From Bdellovibrionales bacterium (lineage in GTDB: Bacteria > Bdellovibrionota > Bdellovibrionia > Bdellovibrionales > UBA1609): a stretch of 64,000 nt of DNA. Made by a program: the position numbers and the translations under genes. Under the pieces are notes generated by a model. The model saw only the letters and a list, made by a program, of their open reading frames with translations, did no database searches and was not told where the DNA came from. This document shows positions 45,456 to 53,463 of this stretch, piece after piece. Position 1 is the stretch's first letter, and every line of letters begins with the position of its first letter. The stretch covers positions 186,001 to 250,000 of the forward strand of contig DAIDIG010000004.1 of NCBI GenBank assembly GCA_027459485.1, given 5' to 3'.

Positions 45456-46106
45456 TTAAGGCTTATCTGAAATGTGGCCGGAGCGAACGTAGACAACTTG
45501 CGACGCCAGTGCTTCGATATCGGCCGGGTCGTGCGACACCAAAAGAGTCGGCGTCTTGTATTCGTCGACAATCGATTTCACAAGCGCGCGAGCGTCTTTG
45601 CGAATTTCTATATCCAACGCCGAAAACGGCTCATCTAAAAAGAGAAATCTCGGTTGCCGGATCAACGCGCGCGCAAGCGCCACACGCTGGCGTTCGCCAC
45701 CCGATAACACCTTGGCCTTTTTCTCAAGCAGCGGCCCAATCCCCAAGCGATCGGCTAAATGCTTCAACCTTCGCTTCGCTTCGTCTTTGGCAAGTTTTTG
45801 CGCTTGGGCGGCGAATAAAATGTTATCGCCGGCCGAAAGGTGCGGGAACAATTCATAGTTTTGAAAAACAACGGCCAAGTTTCTTTTCTCAATCGGCAAT
45901 CGCGCCAGATCTAATGGCCCCTCAGGGGTTTCAATTACCCAACTGAGCGACGGGCATTCTTCTAAGCCGAGCAAGATGCGGATGATGGATGTTTTGCCGG
46001 AACCCGATGGCCCAGAAAGTGCGGTGATGCCGCGATCGTTGATCTGCCATTCGGCGATATCGAGTTGAAATCCGTCGTACTCTTTTTTCAAATTTCTTAT
46101 GATCAC
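45456..46106 (-). CDS. thiQ: Thiamine ABC transporter ATP-binding protein
   Basis: ATPase of the thiamine importer. The 216-residue product has Walker A GPSGSGKTS (32-40), the Q-loop VVFQNYELFPHL, the ABC signature LSGGERQRVALARALI, Walker B RFLFLDEPFSALD and switch His in LLVSHDP. It overlaps thiP by four bases (ATGA), and thiP overlaps thiB, so all three are one translational unit. The thiamine assignment comes from thiB; the ATPase alone could not be assigned. Confidence 0.88.
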   Translation of the reverse strand: MIIRNLKKEYDGFQLDIAEWQINDRGITALSGPSGSGKTSIIRILLGLEECPSLSWVIETPEGPLDLARLPIEKRNLAVVFQNYELFPHLSAGDNILFAAQAQKLAKDEAKRRLKHLADRLGIGPLLEKKAKVLSGGERQRVALARALIRQPRFLFLDEPFSALDIEIRKDARALVKSIVDEYKTPTLLVSHDPADIEALASQVVYVRSGHISDKP

Positions 46107-47482
46107 GCCGTCTCACTTTCAAAGAATTGCCCGAGCTGTCGGCATAAAAGAAAAATCGCTCCGCCCGTCAATAATGACAGCCATGTGACGACGGTGGCGA
46201 GCTCTAGTCGATAGCCACCCATCAGCGTTTGGGCCGTGAGCGCCAGCGTGATGTCGTGCCCGCTGAGCAGAGTCGCAAAGGCAAAATCACCACTCGCCCA
46301 AAGGGCCGCGATGCCGCAGATCCACATGAAATCGTGAATTCGTTGAGGCCACACGACTTTGCGAAATACGAGCCAATGACCCGCGCCTTCAATGCGCGCG
46401 ATATCGAGCTGCCCTTCGAGCGATTTCACCATCGAGCGCCCGCGCAAGCGATAAAGAGACGGCAATATCAAAAACGCGAAACCAAACGAAATAATCGCGA
46501 GGCGCGCCACGGTTGAAAGCTGTTCGACGGGTACCAAAAGATAAATCACGAATCCGGTCAGAACTAGGCTCGGCGCTATGTAACCGGCGAGTATCGTGTC
46601 GAAAAAAGTGCGCCGCGCGAGAAAAAAAATCGCAACAAAAAAGGCCCCGGTTAAAACACTCACCGCCGCGCATTCGAACAATGAACCCAGAAACCGGCCG
46701 AATAAATCGGCCCTCAAATCGGCGGAGGACATAAGCATCTTTACACCGGCCGGTAGGCCGTGAAACGACCCGGCTACAATCAGCACCGAGACGAGCAGCG
46801 TAAGATACATCGCCTGCGGTAGAAACACCCGCCGCAAAAATCGCGGCTGCGGTCGATCTTGACTAAAGCCAATTCGCAGCATCATCGAAAAGCAGAAGAC
46901 AAATGCCGCTTCGATAATTGCCAGAAGCGCCGCGTGCAAGAGAGCTGCGTGCTTTAACATTTCACGATAGATCAAGACTTCGATCGTTGCGCCAGTCCGC
47001 GCGCCGAGAACAAGCGGAACCGAGAAACTCGTGAAACACACGACGAATAAAAAGAAAAAGAGCGCGGTCGACTCCGCCGAAAGCCCGCGCATACATTGCC
47101 AGACGGTTCTTGCTTTTGAAGCACCCTCGACAGCCGCGATTTCGATCACCCCGCCCAACTTTGATTCTAGGGCCCGGCCCAAAACAACCGCCACCACCCC
47201 GAAATTGGCAAGAACGTGGGCGATCTCGACGCCTTCAATGCCAAACGGGAATTTGGTCCACGGCATAATCAAGTTCAGTGTTGAAAGAATAATGAACAAG
47301 GCCGGGAAAAGACCAGGCAGCAAGAGCAGCATTTCACCTATTTGCCGTTGCCAGCCTTGGCGAAGACCGATCACTCCGAAAGCACCGAAGAGACCGATTG
47401 CGACCGACAAAAACGAAGAAATCAGCGCTTGCGCCAAGGAATAGGCGAAAACGCTGTTGAGCTCCCTTAGAAACTGTTCCAC
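46103..47482 (-). CDS. thiP: Thiamine ABC transporter permease
   Basis: A double-permease of 459 residues with about 12 hydrophobic segments, arranged as two homologous halves. Each half has the coupling EAA-like motif contacting the ATPase: IEIAAVEGASKARTVWQCM and IARIEGAGHWLVFRKVVWP. This fused two-domain form is typical of ThiP and FbpB. The start overlaps the thiB 3' end by 16 bases, and its stop overlaps thiQ by four. Confidence 0.88.
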   Translation of the reverse strand: MEQFLRELNSVFAYSLAQALISSFLSVAIGLFGAFGVIGLRQGWQRQIGEMLLLLPGLFPALFIILSTLNLIMPWTKFPFGIEGVEIAHVLANFGVVAVVLGRALESKLGGVIEIAAVEGASKARTVWQCMRGLSAESTALFFFLFVVCFTSFSVPLVLGARTGATIEVLIYREMLKHAALLHAALLAIIEAAFVFCFSMMLRIGFSQDRPQPRFLRRVFLPQAMYLTLLVSVLIVAGSFHGLPAGVKMLMSSADLRADLFGRFLGSLFECAAVSVLTGAFFVAIFFLARRTFFDTILAGYIAPSLVLTGFVIYLLVPVEQLSTVARLAIISFGFAFLILPSLYRLRGRSMVKSLEGQLDIARIEGAGHWLVFRKVVWPQRIHDFMWICGIAALWASGDFAFATLLSGHDITLALTAQTLMGGYRLELATVVTWLSLLTGGAIFLLCRQLGQFFESETA

Positions 47483-48498
47483 TTTTTAATTAGCTCGTCT
47501 TGCTGTCGTTCAAAGTCTTGCAAACGTTCTGGCCCGAAGACTTCGACTTTTGGCAGCTTTTGAAATGCCTCACTCAACTGAACGTTCTCAACGACCGGGA
47601 ACATATAATTTCTCTCGGCTAAAAGTTTTTGTGTCGCCGGACTCAAAAGATAGCGCACGAACTGCTTGCCGACCTCGCAGCTCCAACACGAATCGGGTAC
47701 AAACGCGTACTCGACTTGCATCGGATGGCCCTCTTTGAACGGCATAAATTGATAACTCAAATCTTTGTCGACGCTCCAGTGGTAGACGAGTGAGGTCAAA
47801 TAACTGAAGGCAACTTCCGCTTGCTTGTTTTTAAAAAGGCCATAGGCCGTTGACCATGTGGGCGCGACCGTTTCAGTCACCCGCCGAAGTGATTTGAGCG
47901 CCTCGTTCGAATTCGCCTGCGTCTGAAATATCCAGTACAACCATTCGAGACCTGTCGAACTGAGCTCGGGGTCTTCTAGCGCCACCGAGCGGGCCGGCGC
48001 GTTTTTCAAAAATTCGGCGAGGCTCGAAAACGGCTTGATTTCACCCTGTCTGTAGACAAATCCCATCGGCGACCAATCGTAGGGCACAAACCGCGGGAAG
48101 ACCAACGGCCGAATCTGGGGGCGAAATTTTGTCCAAGGCAGCTGTGTGGTCTCGACCTTGACCGATGTAAATACGTTTTGCAAATCAAGAAGATCCACCC
48201 CCAAAACAACGTCAACCCGACGCTTGGGGTCCATTTTCATCTTCTGAATGGCCGCGAGTGCCCCGCCCATATCCACGTATTCAACGGTGCAGTCGCATTG
48301 TTTTTCAAAATCGTTTTTTATCTGATCACCCGGCCCAAATGGGTCGATAAAGCTTCGTGGCGCGTAAACGATAATATTTACTTCTTTACGCAAAGCCGCC
48401 GAGCGTTTCGCCGTTTGCCTGAAAAAATAGCCGAGTACGACAGCAAATGCCGCGAGCGCTACAAAAAATAGTGAAAGAGATATTCTTTTAGGACTCAT
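47467..48498 (-). CDS. thiB: Thiamine-binding periplasmic protein (ThiB-like)
   Basis: Substrate-binding component of the thiamine importer. The 343-residue product starts with a hydrophobic export segment (LSLFFVALAAFAVVLGYFF). Recalled E. coli ThiB segments have clear matches here: CDCTVEYVDMGGALAAIQKM, DVVLGVDLLDLQN, SSTGLEWLYWIFQ, APTWSTAYGLFKN and FKEGHPMQVEYAFV. The ATG lies in a hairpin that reaches back to the doxX stop. A related iron or spermidine binder is possible but the ThiB-specific segments make thiamine much more likely. Confidence 0.88.
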   Translation of the reverse strand: MSPKRISLSLFFVALAAFAVVLGYFFRQTAKRSAALRKEVNIIVYAPRSFIDPFGPGDQIKNDFEKQCDCTVEYVDMGGALAAIQKMKMDPKRRVDVVLGVDLLDLQNVFTSVKVETTQLPWTKFRPQIRPLVFPRFVPYDWSPMGFVYRQGEIKPFSSLAEFLKNAPARSVALEDPELSSTGLEWLYWIFQTQANSNEALKSLRRVTETVAPTWSTAYGLFKNKQAEVAFSYLTSLVYHWSVDKDLSYQFMPFKEGHPMQVEYAFVPDSCWSCEVGKQFVRYLLSPATQKLLAERNYMFPVVENVQLSEAFQKLPKVEVFGPERLQDFERQQDELIKKWNSF

Positions 48499-48523
48499 AT
48501 CGAGTCTCCCTTGATGAGTCCTA
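48489..48523 (-). promoter_or_regulatory. Perfect hairpin linking the doxX stop to the thiB start
   Basis: TAGGACTCAT (48514-48523 on the minus strand) is exactly complementary to ATGAGTCCTA (48489-48498), giving a 10-bp perfect stem with a 15-base loop. The first arm begins with the doxX TAG stop; the second begins with the thiB ATG. The loop carries the thiB ribosome site AAGGGAG. A ribosome finishing doxX would melt it, so this should couple thiB translation to doxX. Confidence 0.85.
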
Positions 48524-49003
48524 CCACCAGAGGCCGCGCTGGCGTTTATAGAAATAATAATCCAGACCGAAACACCGGCCCGCGCCTATCCAAAACATCA
48601 CGATAAACAGCGCAAGGTAGGTCTGCTGCAATTCAGTCATGTTCGGTCCGCCGATGTAAATCAGATTCAGCGTGAGGAGTATCCCGAGAAGCGACGATGG
48701 CCGCACAAATAAACCGATGAGAAAACAAACGCCGATGATCAGCTCGCAATAGGTCACAAAGTACGCGAAAAATCGCCAATTCGGGACGACAACAAATTGC
48801 AAAAAGTTGGCGTACCAGCCGGGCATGTTCCGCTGGGGCAGGTTATCCATGATCATTGCGGCGAGCTTCGGCTGTTTCAAAAAATCGCCGCCGAGTCGTT
48901 CGAGCGCGGAATTTAAAAAGTAATATCCGAGATAAATGCGCATGAGCGCGATTGGGTACAAATGACCGACGTATTTGGCGCTTTCAAAAAACGACACGAA
49001 CAT
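48521..49003 (-). CDS. DoxX-family membrane protein
   Basis: A 160-residue protein with four transmembrane segments (LIGVCFLIGLFV, LLGILLTLNLIYIG and others), of the DoxX/SURF4-like family. The N-terminus YPIALMRIYLGYYFLNSALERLGG and the late WIGAGRCFGLDYY are common in the family. DoxX-like proteins are linked to redox or quinone reactions in some bacteria, but the job here is unknown. It lies between nth and thiB, with the hairpin covering its stop codon and the thiB start. Confidence 0.8.
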   Translation of the reverse strand: MFVSFFESAKYVGHLYPIALMRIYLGYYFLNSALERLGGDFLKQPKLAAMIMDNLPQRNMPGWYANFLQFVVVPNWRFFAYFVTYCELIIGVCFLIGLFVRPSSLLGILLTLNLIYIGGPNMTELQQTYLALFIVMFWIGAGRCFGLDYYFYKRQRGLWW

Positions 49004-49029
49004 ACTGAGGCAAACCCCTTATATGGGTT

Positions 49030-49680
49030 CTACCGTACCCCAAGTTTTGGGCAGACGTCATTCAGAAAACAGGCATCGCAATCGGGTTTGCGCGCTTTGC
49101 AGATCGACCGGCCGTGCAATATCAGCCAATGCGAAAAATTCACCCAATCCGGTTTCGGCACGATGGCGACGAGCTCGCCTTCAATGGCCTCAGCCGACTT
49201 GCCCTTTGCAAGTCCCAATCGAAAACTAACCCGCGTCACGTGGGTGTCAACCACGACACCTGAGGCTATGCCAAGCGCGGTCCCTAATACGACATTCGCG
49301 GTTTTTCGGCCGACGCCAGGCAAGTCGACTAGCGCTTCTATTGAGGCCGGCACTTTGCCACCATGTTCATTCACGATTGCAACGGCCGCTCCCTTGATAT
49401 TTTTGGCTTTATTCTTGTAAAAGCCGGTGGAGCGGATGTCGTTTTCGAGCTCGTTAAGGCTCGCATCGGCAAAACTTTTCATCGACGGATATTTTTTAAA
49501 TAACGTCTTTGTCACCATGTTCACGCGCGCATCGGTGCACTGCGCGCTGAGAATGGTCGCGACTAAAAGTTCTTCGGGACTCGAAAAATGCAGAGCGCAT
49601 TCGGGGTGCGGCATCCGCTTCTTAAATCGTTTGATGATTTCTTTGGCACGCTCTCGATTTTTGTCCAGTGCTTTTGTCAT
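49030..49680 (-). CDS. nth: Endonuclease III (DNA glycosylase/AP lyase)
   Basis: Removes oxidised pyrimidines and cleaves the abasic strand. The 216-residue product has the HhH motif LPGVGRKTANVV with catalytic Lys126, the catalytic Asp145 in VDTHVTRVSFRLGL, and the iron-sulphur loop C194-x6-C201-x2-C204-x5-C210. It is the first gene of the nth-doxX-thiB-thiP-thiQ run and diverges from the GNAT gene. A second iron-sulphur base-excision enzyme, MutY, lies elsewhere in the window. Confidence 0.96.
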   Translation of the reverse strand: MTKALDKNRERAKEIIKRFKKRMPHPECALHFSSPEELLVATILSAQCTDARVNMVTKTLFKKYPSMKSFADASLNELENDIRSTGFYKNKAKNIKGAAVAIVNEHGGKVPASIEALVDLPGVGRKTANVVLGTALGIASGVVVDTHVTRVSFRLGLAKGKSAEAIEGELVAIVPKPDWVNFSHWLILHGRSICKARKPDCDACFLNDVCPKLGVR

Positions 49681-49745
49681 ACCTTTGGCCTGTTCGTACT
49701 AAAAACACACGCGCGACGTCCACAGAAATTGTTACACTAAAAAGA

Positions 49746-49761
49746 TAGGAATGAATTCCTA
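49746..49761. promoter_or_regulatory. Near-palindrome before the GNAT gene
   Basis: TAGGAATGAATTCCTA is a perfect 7-bp inverted repeat with a 2-base centre, located about 15-30 bases ahead of the GNAT start codon in the 94-base gap diverging from nth. Operator-like in position; no regulator can be named. Confidence 0.4.
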
Positions 49762-49774
49762 GAAGTGAGGAGCT

Positions 49775-50860
49775 ATGGACGGTTCCGCCCCCAATGAACC
49801 CCGCGCGCCGCTCGAAGCCGAGGTCCCTGAGGTCATAGGATTTCTCGATCAAATATTGCGACCGGGCCGGGATTGGTCGATCGCCTCCGAATACCCGCAG
49901 GTATTCTCACCGCCAAATCGCGAGAATCTACGCATCGTCAAAGACGGTGACCGCGTCATCGCCCACGCGGCAACAAAATTTTTAATCGTCAAAACCCATC
50001 TAGGGCTTTTCAAGGTCGCCGCGATCGGGAGCGTCGTCACGTCGCCTGAGCACCGCAATTTGGGCCACAGCCGCGACATTATCAATAGCTGTTTACAAGT
50101 CGCCGAAGACGGTTGCGCCGATTTCGCCATCTTGTGGAGCGACCTGTACGATTTTTACCGAAAACTCGGCTTTGAATTAGCCGGCCGTGAAGTCAGCATC
50201 GTCATTGATGCACTCCCCGAATTGCCTCCGCACAATTTGCGAATCATGCAATCAACAAAAATCGCGCCTGAGGCGATTCTTCGACTTTATGGCGGGCACC
50301 CCTGCGGTACGATTCGAACCGCTGAGGATATTCGCCGCCATCTCGCCATACCAAACTCGCGCGTCTACACCGCGTGGGATAAAAGCAATCAACTTCTCGC
50401 CTACGCCGTTGAGGGTAAAGGCGCCGATCTAAAAGGGTATATTCATGAATGGGGCGGCGGCGTTTCAGCGCTACTCCCGCTTTTTGCCCATATTCGTAGA
50501 GACCTCAACCAACGGATCACGATCATCGCACCCTCGCACGCCGAAAACCTGATTCGCCAGCTCCGCACTTGGCCTGTGCTTGTACACGAGGGTTACCTCG
50601 GCTTGATTCGAGTCGTGAATGAACGCAATTTGTTTTTGAAGATCACGCGCCGGGCGCGCCAACTGGGTCTTGTCGATTTTGCGATCGAAAAACACGGTCA
50701 ACACGTGCGAGTCGGCACACCAAATGACCAAGTGATTCTTTCGACACCGGCCGAGATCACGCGACTGATTTTTGGTCCGCACCCGGATGGCTCCCTTCAA
50801 CCGGCGTACAAAGACTTGTTTCCGATACCGATGTGGGTGTGGGGATGGGATTCGGTCTGA
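49775..50860 (+). CDS. GNAT-family N-acetyltransferase
   Basis: A 361-residue enzyme. Residues ~15-150 look like a GNAT domain: the acetyl-CoA-binding strand-helix is AAIGSVVTSPEHRNLGHSRD (with the Q/R-x-x-G-x-G/A site as HRNLGHS), then LYDFYRKLGFELAG. The C-terminal ~200 residues are a separate, less clear domain (a possible second acetyltransferase-like fold). Substrate unknown. GAGGAGC precedes the ATG. The next gene's start lies inside its last 16 bases. Confidence 0.75.
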   Translation: MDGSAPNEPRAPLEAEVPEVIGFLDQILRPGRDWSIASEYPQVFSPPNRENLRIVKDGDRVIAHAATKFLIVKTHLGLFKVAAIGSVVTSPEHRNLGHSRDIINSCLQVAEDGCADFAILWSDLYDFYRKLGFELAGREVSIVIDALPELPPHNLRIMQSTKIAPEAILRLYGGHPCGTIRTAEDIRRHLAIPNSRVYTAWDKSNQLLAYAVEGKGADLKGYIHEWGGGVSALLPLFAHIRRDLNQRITIIAPSHAENLIRQLRTWPVLVHEGYLGLIRVVNERNLFLKITRRARQLGLVDFAIEKHGQHVRVGTPNDQVILSTPAEITRLIFGPHPDGSLQPAYKDLFPIPMWVWGWDSV

Positions 50861-51717
50861 AATCGCCGACCGGCAAAGCGGTCAGCCTTCGCTTTGTTCT
50901 TTTTTGTGCGCTCGTGTTTTCTCTTGCGGGGTGCCTTGGCGACAGCGTCAAGCCGCATAACGGAGCGCTTGGCACCGAAGTGCCCGATACGACGATGGCG
51001 GCCGCTCTCGCGCACGCGACAGACGGCATCAGCATTCAAAATGCCAAAGTCGGCGATTGCGTGACGTACGAGCTCAATTATCGCATCAATGCCGACCCCG
51101 TGATCATGAGTCAGATCCTCAAACACAAACTCTTGAGCATTACGCAAGCCACGAATTCAGTGACGTACAATCTCTTCGAAGATCTGTACGAGTACATGCC
51201 TTCGGGAGCACCCAGCAACCAAGTTCATCGGCAACTACCGCTCGACTTTTCGCTTGCGCCTGCGCCCGCACCGTCATCGCCGTGGCACAATTGCGCCGGG
51301 CAGGTGACCGACGACGGCGACGGCATCAAGTATGATTGCGTCCGCTACTACAACCTAGAGGCCGACGATGCGTTGGTTGACGCGCCCGAGGCCGTGAAAC
51401 AAAAGCCAAACTGTCTCGGCTTTGCCAACTGCCAAATCCCCGTCCACCACGTCAAATACGACGCTGTGAAATTTTTAAATGGCCAGCAGGTAAACAAAGT
51501 GACGATCGAGGCCAACTTTTCGTCAGCGATACCCGATTTGCTCTACATATTGAATTCAGATGGCTCGATCAGCTATACAGAAGCCTCGACGAGTTTTTGT
51601 ACGGCTACGATCGTGACCGGCGGCCCGGACAATTCCAATTATTTGCTACGGCAGTGCTACGTTCTTCAGGATATGAACACGGGCGGCACCGGCGACTGTT
51701 CACCGGCCACGCCATAG
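50845..51717 (+). CDS. Lipoprotein of unknown function
   Basis: A 290-residue lipoprotein. The signal sequence ends in the lipobox FSLAGC (Cys30), after a hydrophobic FVLFCALVFSLA core. It is cysteine-rich in the mature part (CVTYEL, HNCAG, YDCVRYYN, CLGFANC, SFCTAT, RQCYV, GDCSP), suggesting several disulfides. A run of acidic residues (TDDGDG) may bind calcium. No family recognised. The ATG at 50845, which overlaps the GNAT gene by 16 bases, was preferred to a GTG at 50833. Confidence 0.65.
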   Translation: MGFGLKSPTGKAVSLRFVLFCALVFSLAGCLGDSVKPHNGALGTEVPDTTMAAALAHATDGISIQNAKVGDCVTYELNYRINADPVIMSQILKHKLLSITQATNSVTYNLFEDLYEYMPSGAPSNQVHRQLPLDFSLAPAPAPSSPWHNCAGQVTDDGDGIKYDCVRYYNLEADDALVDAPEAVKQKPNCLGFANCQIPVHHVKYDAVKFLNGQQVNKVTIEANFSSAIPDLLYILNSDGSISYTEASTSFCTATIVTGGPDNSNYLLRQCYVLQDMNTGGTGDCSPATP

Positions 51718-51737
51718 TTGCATAATTACGGACTCAG

Positions 51738-52421
51738 TCAGCCTTTCGACAACAACGATCGGTGCGTATCTTTCGCCGTGACGAAACGAAAGCCACAACC
51801 GAAGCGGCCGGAGAAGCGGCCGGCTGCCGTGGTCCATACAACTTTAGCATTGAATGTATACTCGCGGTTTGTGTCGTTTAAAAAAACCTTGAGTCGGATG
51901 ATGTCGCCAACGGCCAAAAGGTTATTCGCTTCGAATTCACAGTACGCACCACCTTTCGACAGGTTGTACATGCTAGTCAAAAGGTTTTCACCGTCATCAA
52001 GCGATTCGATTTGCGCGATTTGGTTGGTGTTGAAGCGACGAAATACTTGCTTGGGTACACGTTTGGCCACAAGAAGTTTGCGCGCTAGGCCGACAATGTT
52101 GCGATTCCCGACCGGTCGAGTGAGCGTGTGAACTTCGGTCACTCCGATCAGCTTTTGCAAGGTGGCATTCGCTTCATCTGTTACGACCATAATAGAAAAT
52201 GAATAGTGCACGTTACGCAACCGATCGATTAGAAATAAATCGTCTTCGGTGAGCCGCGACTTAACTACGACAACGAGGCTAAATACTCGTTGTTCAAGTT
52301 CGGCCTTTACCTGCTCTTCATCAGTTGCTTCGAACAAATGATACGGGAGTTCTCGCGCGATCATCTCACGAACCTCGCGAGCACCGTCCTCTGCACGCCC
52401 CACAACTAGGATCTTATGCAT
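51738..52421 (-). CDS. Pseudo-receiver/PilZ domain protein
   Basis: A 227-residue protein with two domains. Residues 1-115 fold like a response-regulator receiver (KILVVGRAEDGARE start and a FSLVVVVKSRL third strand), but both Asp positions are missing: the acidic pair after strand 1 reads GRAED and the phosphorylation site reads VVKSR. Residues ~125-225 are PilZ-like, with the second motif YNLSKGGAYCE intact but the first, where RxxxR is expected, reading FRRFNTNQ. So it may not bind cyclic-di-GMP. Phosphorylation is not expected either. GGAGGG precedes the ATG. Neither partner nor target can be named. Confidence 0.78.
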   Translation of the reverse strand: MHKILVVGRAEDGAREVREMIARELPYHLFEATDEEQVKAELEQRVFSLVVVVKSRLTEDDLFLIDRLRNVHYSFSIMVVTDEANATLQKLIGVTEVHTLTRPVGNRNIVGLARKLLVAKRVPKQVFRRFNTNQIAQIESLDDGENLLTSMYNLSKGGAYCEFEANNLLAVGDIIRLKVFLNDTNREYTFNAKVVWTTAAGRFSGRFGCGFRFVTAKDTHRSLLSKG

Positions 52422-52523
52422 GAAAAGCCCTCCATATAATGGGTAATCGGCAAAAAGTCGGGATTATTTAAAAGATTCAATTAGTGTCGAAATGCTGAAC
52501 TCTAGATGCCCTTTTACGGGTGC

Positions 52524-52566
52524 GAGAGCGTATTGAACGCTCTCACTCGCGATCTCATTTTGAGAT
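52524..52566 (-). terminator. Two adjacent stem-loops after the FQNCG lipoprotein gene
   Basis: GAGAGCGT-ATTGA-ACGCTCTC (52524-52544) is a perfect 8-bp stem, and ATCTCA-TTT-TGAGAT (52552-52566) a perfect 6-bp stem 7 bases away. They lie in the gap downstream of the lipoprotein gene (minus strand) and upstream of the PilZ gene promoter. Neither is followed by a T-run, so Rho-independent termination is uncertain. Confidence 0.35.
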
Positions 52567-52584
52567 GGTTAATATTTCGACGAA

Positions 52585-53250
52585 TTAATCCGTTTTCATT
52601 GTGGCAAGAATGCTTTCGACCGCATTGTCGCTCAGGATCTGAGCGTCTTGGCACGTGCCCTCGCTGCCCGGGAAAATTTGAGTGCAGGTGCTCGTATTGT
52701 TTGGCGTCGTGACCGAACCGATAACGAGAGAACAATTATGGGTTTGAGCATAGGCATTTACCAAGTCAAGACACGCATGCCGCGACATGCACACTCGAGT
52801 ACTTTGTTCGTTAGAAGAACCTTCACCAATCGCCTGTGTAACGGCCGAGGTATTCAGAATAACTTTTGCATTGGCCCCCAAATCACACTCGACTAAATCT
52901 GAATCATCCGCGGTTTTGTCGTTGTCGTCACTTTCATTGCCCGTACAATTCGGTTTATTTGAATTTGTCACCGTATCGTCACCATCGTTATCGGTGACAG
53001 TGCTGGTTGTTGGGGGATTTGTGTTGGTGTTTGTCACGTTTGGTGCAGGCGCCGTCGGCGTATTTGGCGTTGTCGGTGCGGTCTGCGGAGGCACTGTGGG
53101 AGTGGTCGGTGTCGTGGGTGTCGTTGTCGATTGCGTCGCGAGGGTGGGATTCGGGTTAAGGGAATTAAAGCCGACTTTGCCGCAATTCTGAAAGAAGAGT
53201 GCAGTGGCTGACATAACGATAGCTATTACAATGGCACGTTTTGAAATCAT
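52585..53250 (-). CDS. Lipoprotein with Thr/Pro-rich linker and Asp-rich repeat
   Basis: A 221-residue lipoprotein. The signal runs MISKRAIVIAIVMSATALFF with lipobox FFQNC, followed by GKVGFNSL, a start I associate with Bdellovibrionota proteins. Next comes a long Thr/Pro linker (repeated TPTTP and PNT), an Asp/Asn-rich stretch like a calcium-binding repeat (TDNDGDD, ESDDNDKTADD), and a C-terminal Cys-rich domain (VCMSRHACLD, HNCSL, STCTQ, GTCQD). The ATG at 53250 follows AGGGGGATAT. Function unknown; probably surface-displayed. Confidence 0.75.
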   Translation of the reverse strand: MISKRAIVIAIVMSATALFFQNCGKVGFNSLNPNPTLATQSTTTPTTPTTPTVPPQTAPTTPNTPTAPAPNVTNTNTNPPTTSTVTDNDGDDTVTNSNKPNCTGNESDDNDKTADDSDLVECDLGANAKVILNTSAVTQAIGEGSSNEQSTRVCMSRHACLDLVNAYAQTHNCSLVIGSVTTPNNTSTCTQIFPGSEGTCQDAQILSDNAVESILATMKTD

Positions 53251-53430
53251 ATATCCCCCTATTGACCGGCGCGGCGTTCGAATTAGCCGGCACTCGAATA
53301 TAGGTATGTGCAAACCGTATGCTAGCGAATGCAAATTAAACAGGTGCCCACGAAGTGACGCCTGTCAAAGTTCGAAAATTCGCCTAACAGTTCGCCGTAT
53401 CGAACTGAGAAGTGACCCAAATTGAGACAT

Positions 53431-53463
53431 AAAAAAGGTAGGCTCTAAGGGTGCTTTAAGCCT
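53431..53463 (-). terminator. Rho-independent terminator overlapping the gltA stop codon
   Basis: On the minus strand AGGCTTAAAG, loop CACC, CTTAGAGCCT forms a 10-position stem with one G-U pair and one mismatch, then ACC and six T. The gltA TAG stop codon lies inside the second arm, so termination structure and coding end are superimposed. Confidence 0.8.

Noticed and set aside
49681..49774. Possible TPP riboswitch controlling the thiamine transporter operon
   Set aside because: No CUGAGA-type thi-box in the gap before nth or between doxX and thiB.
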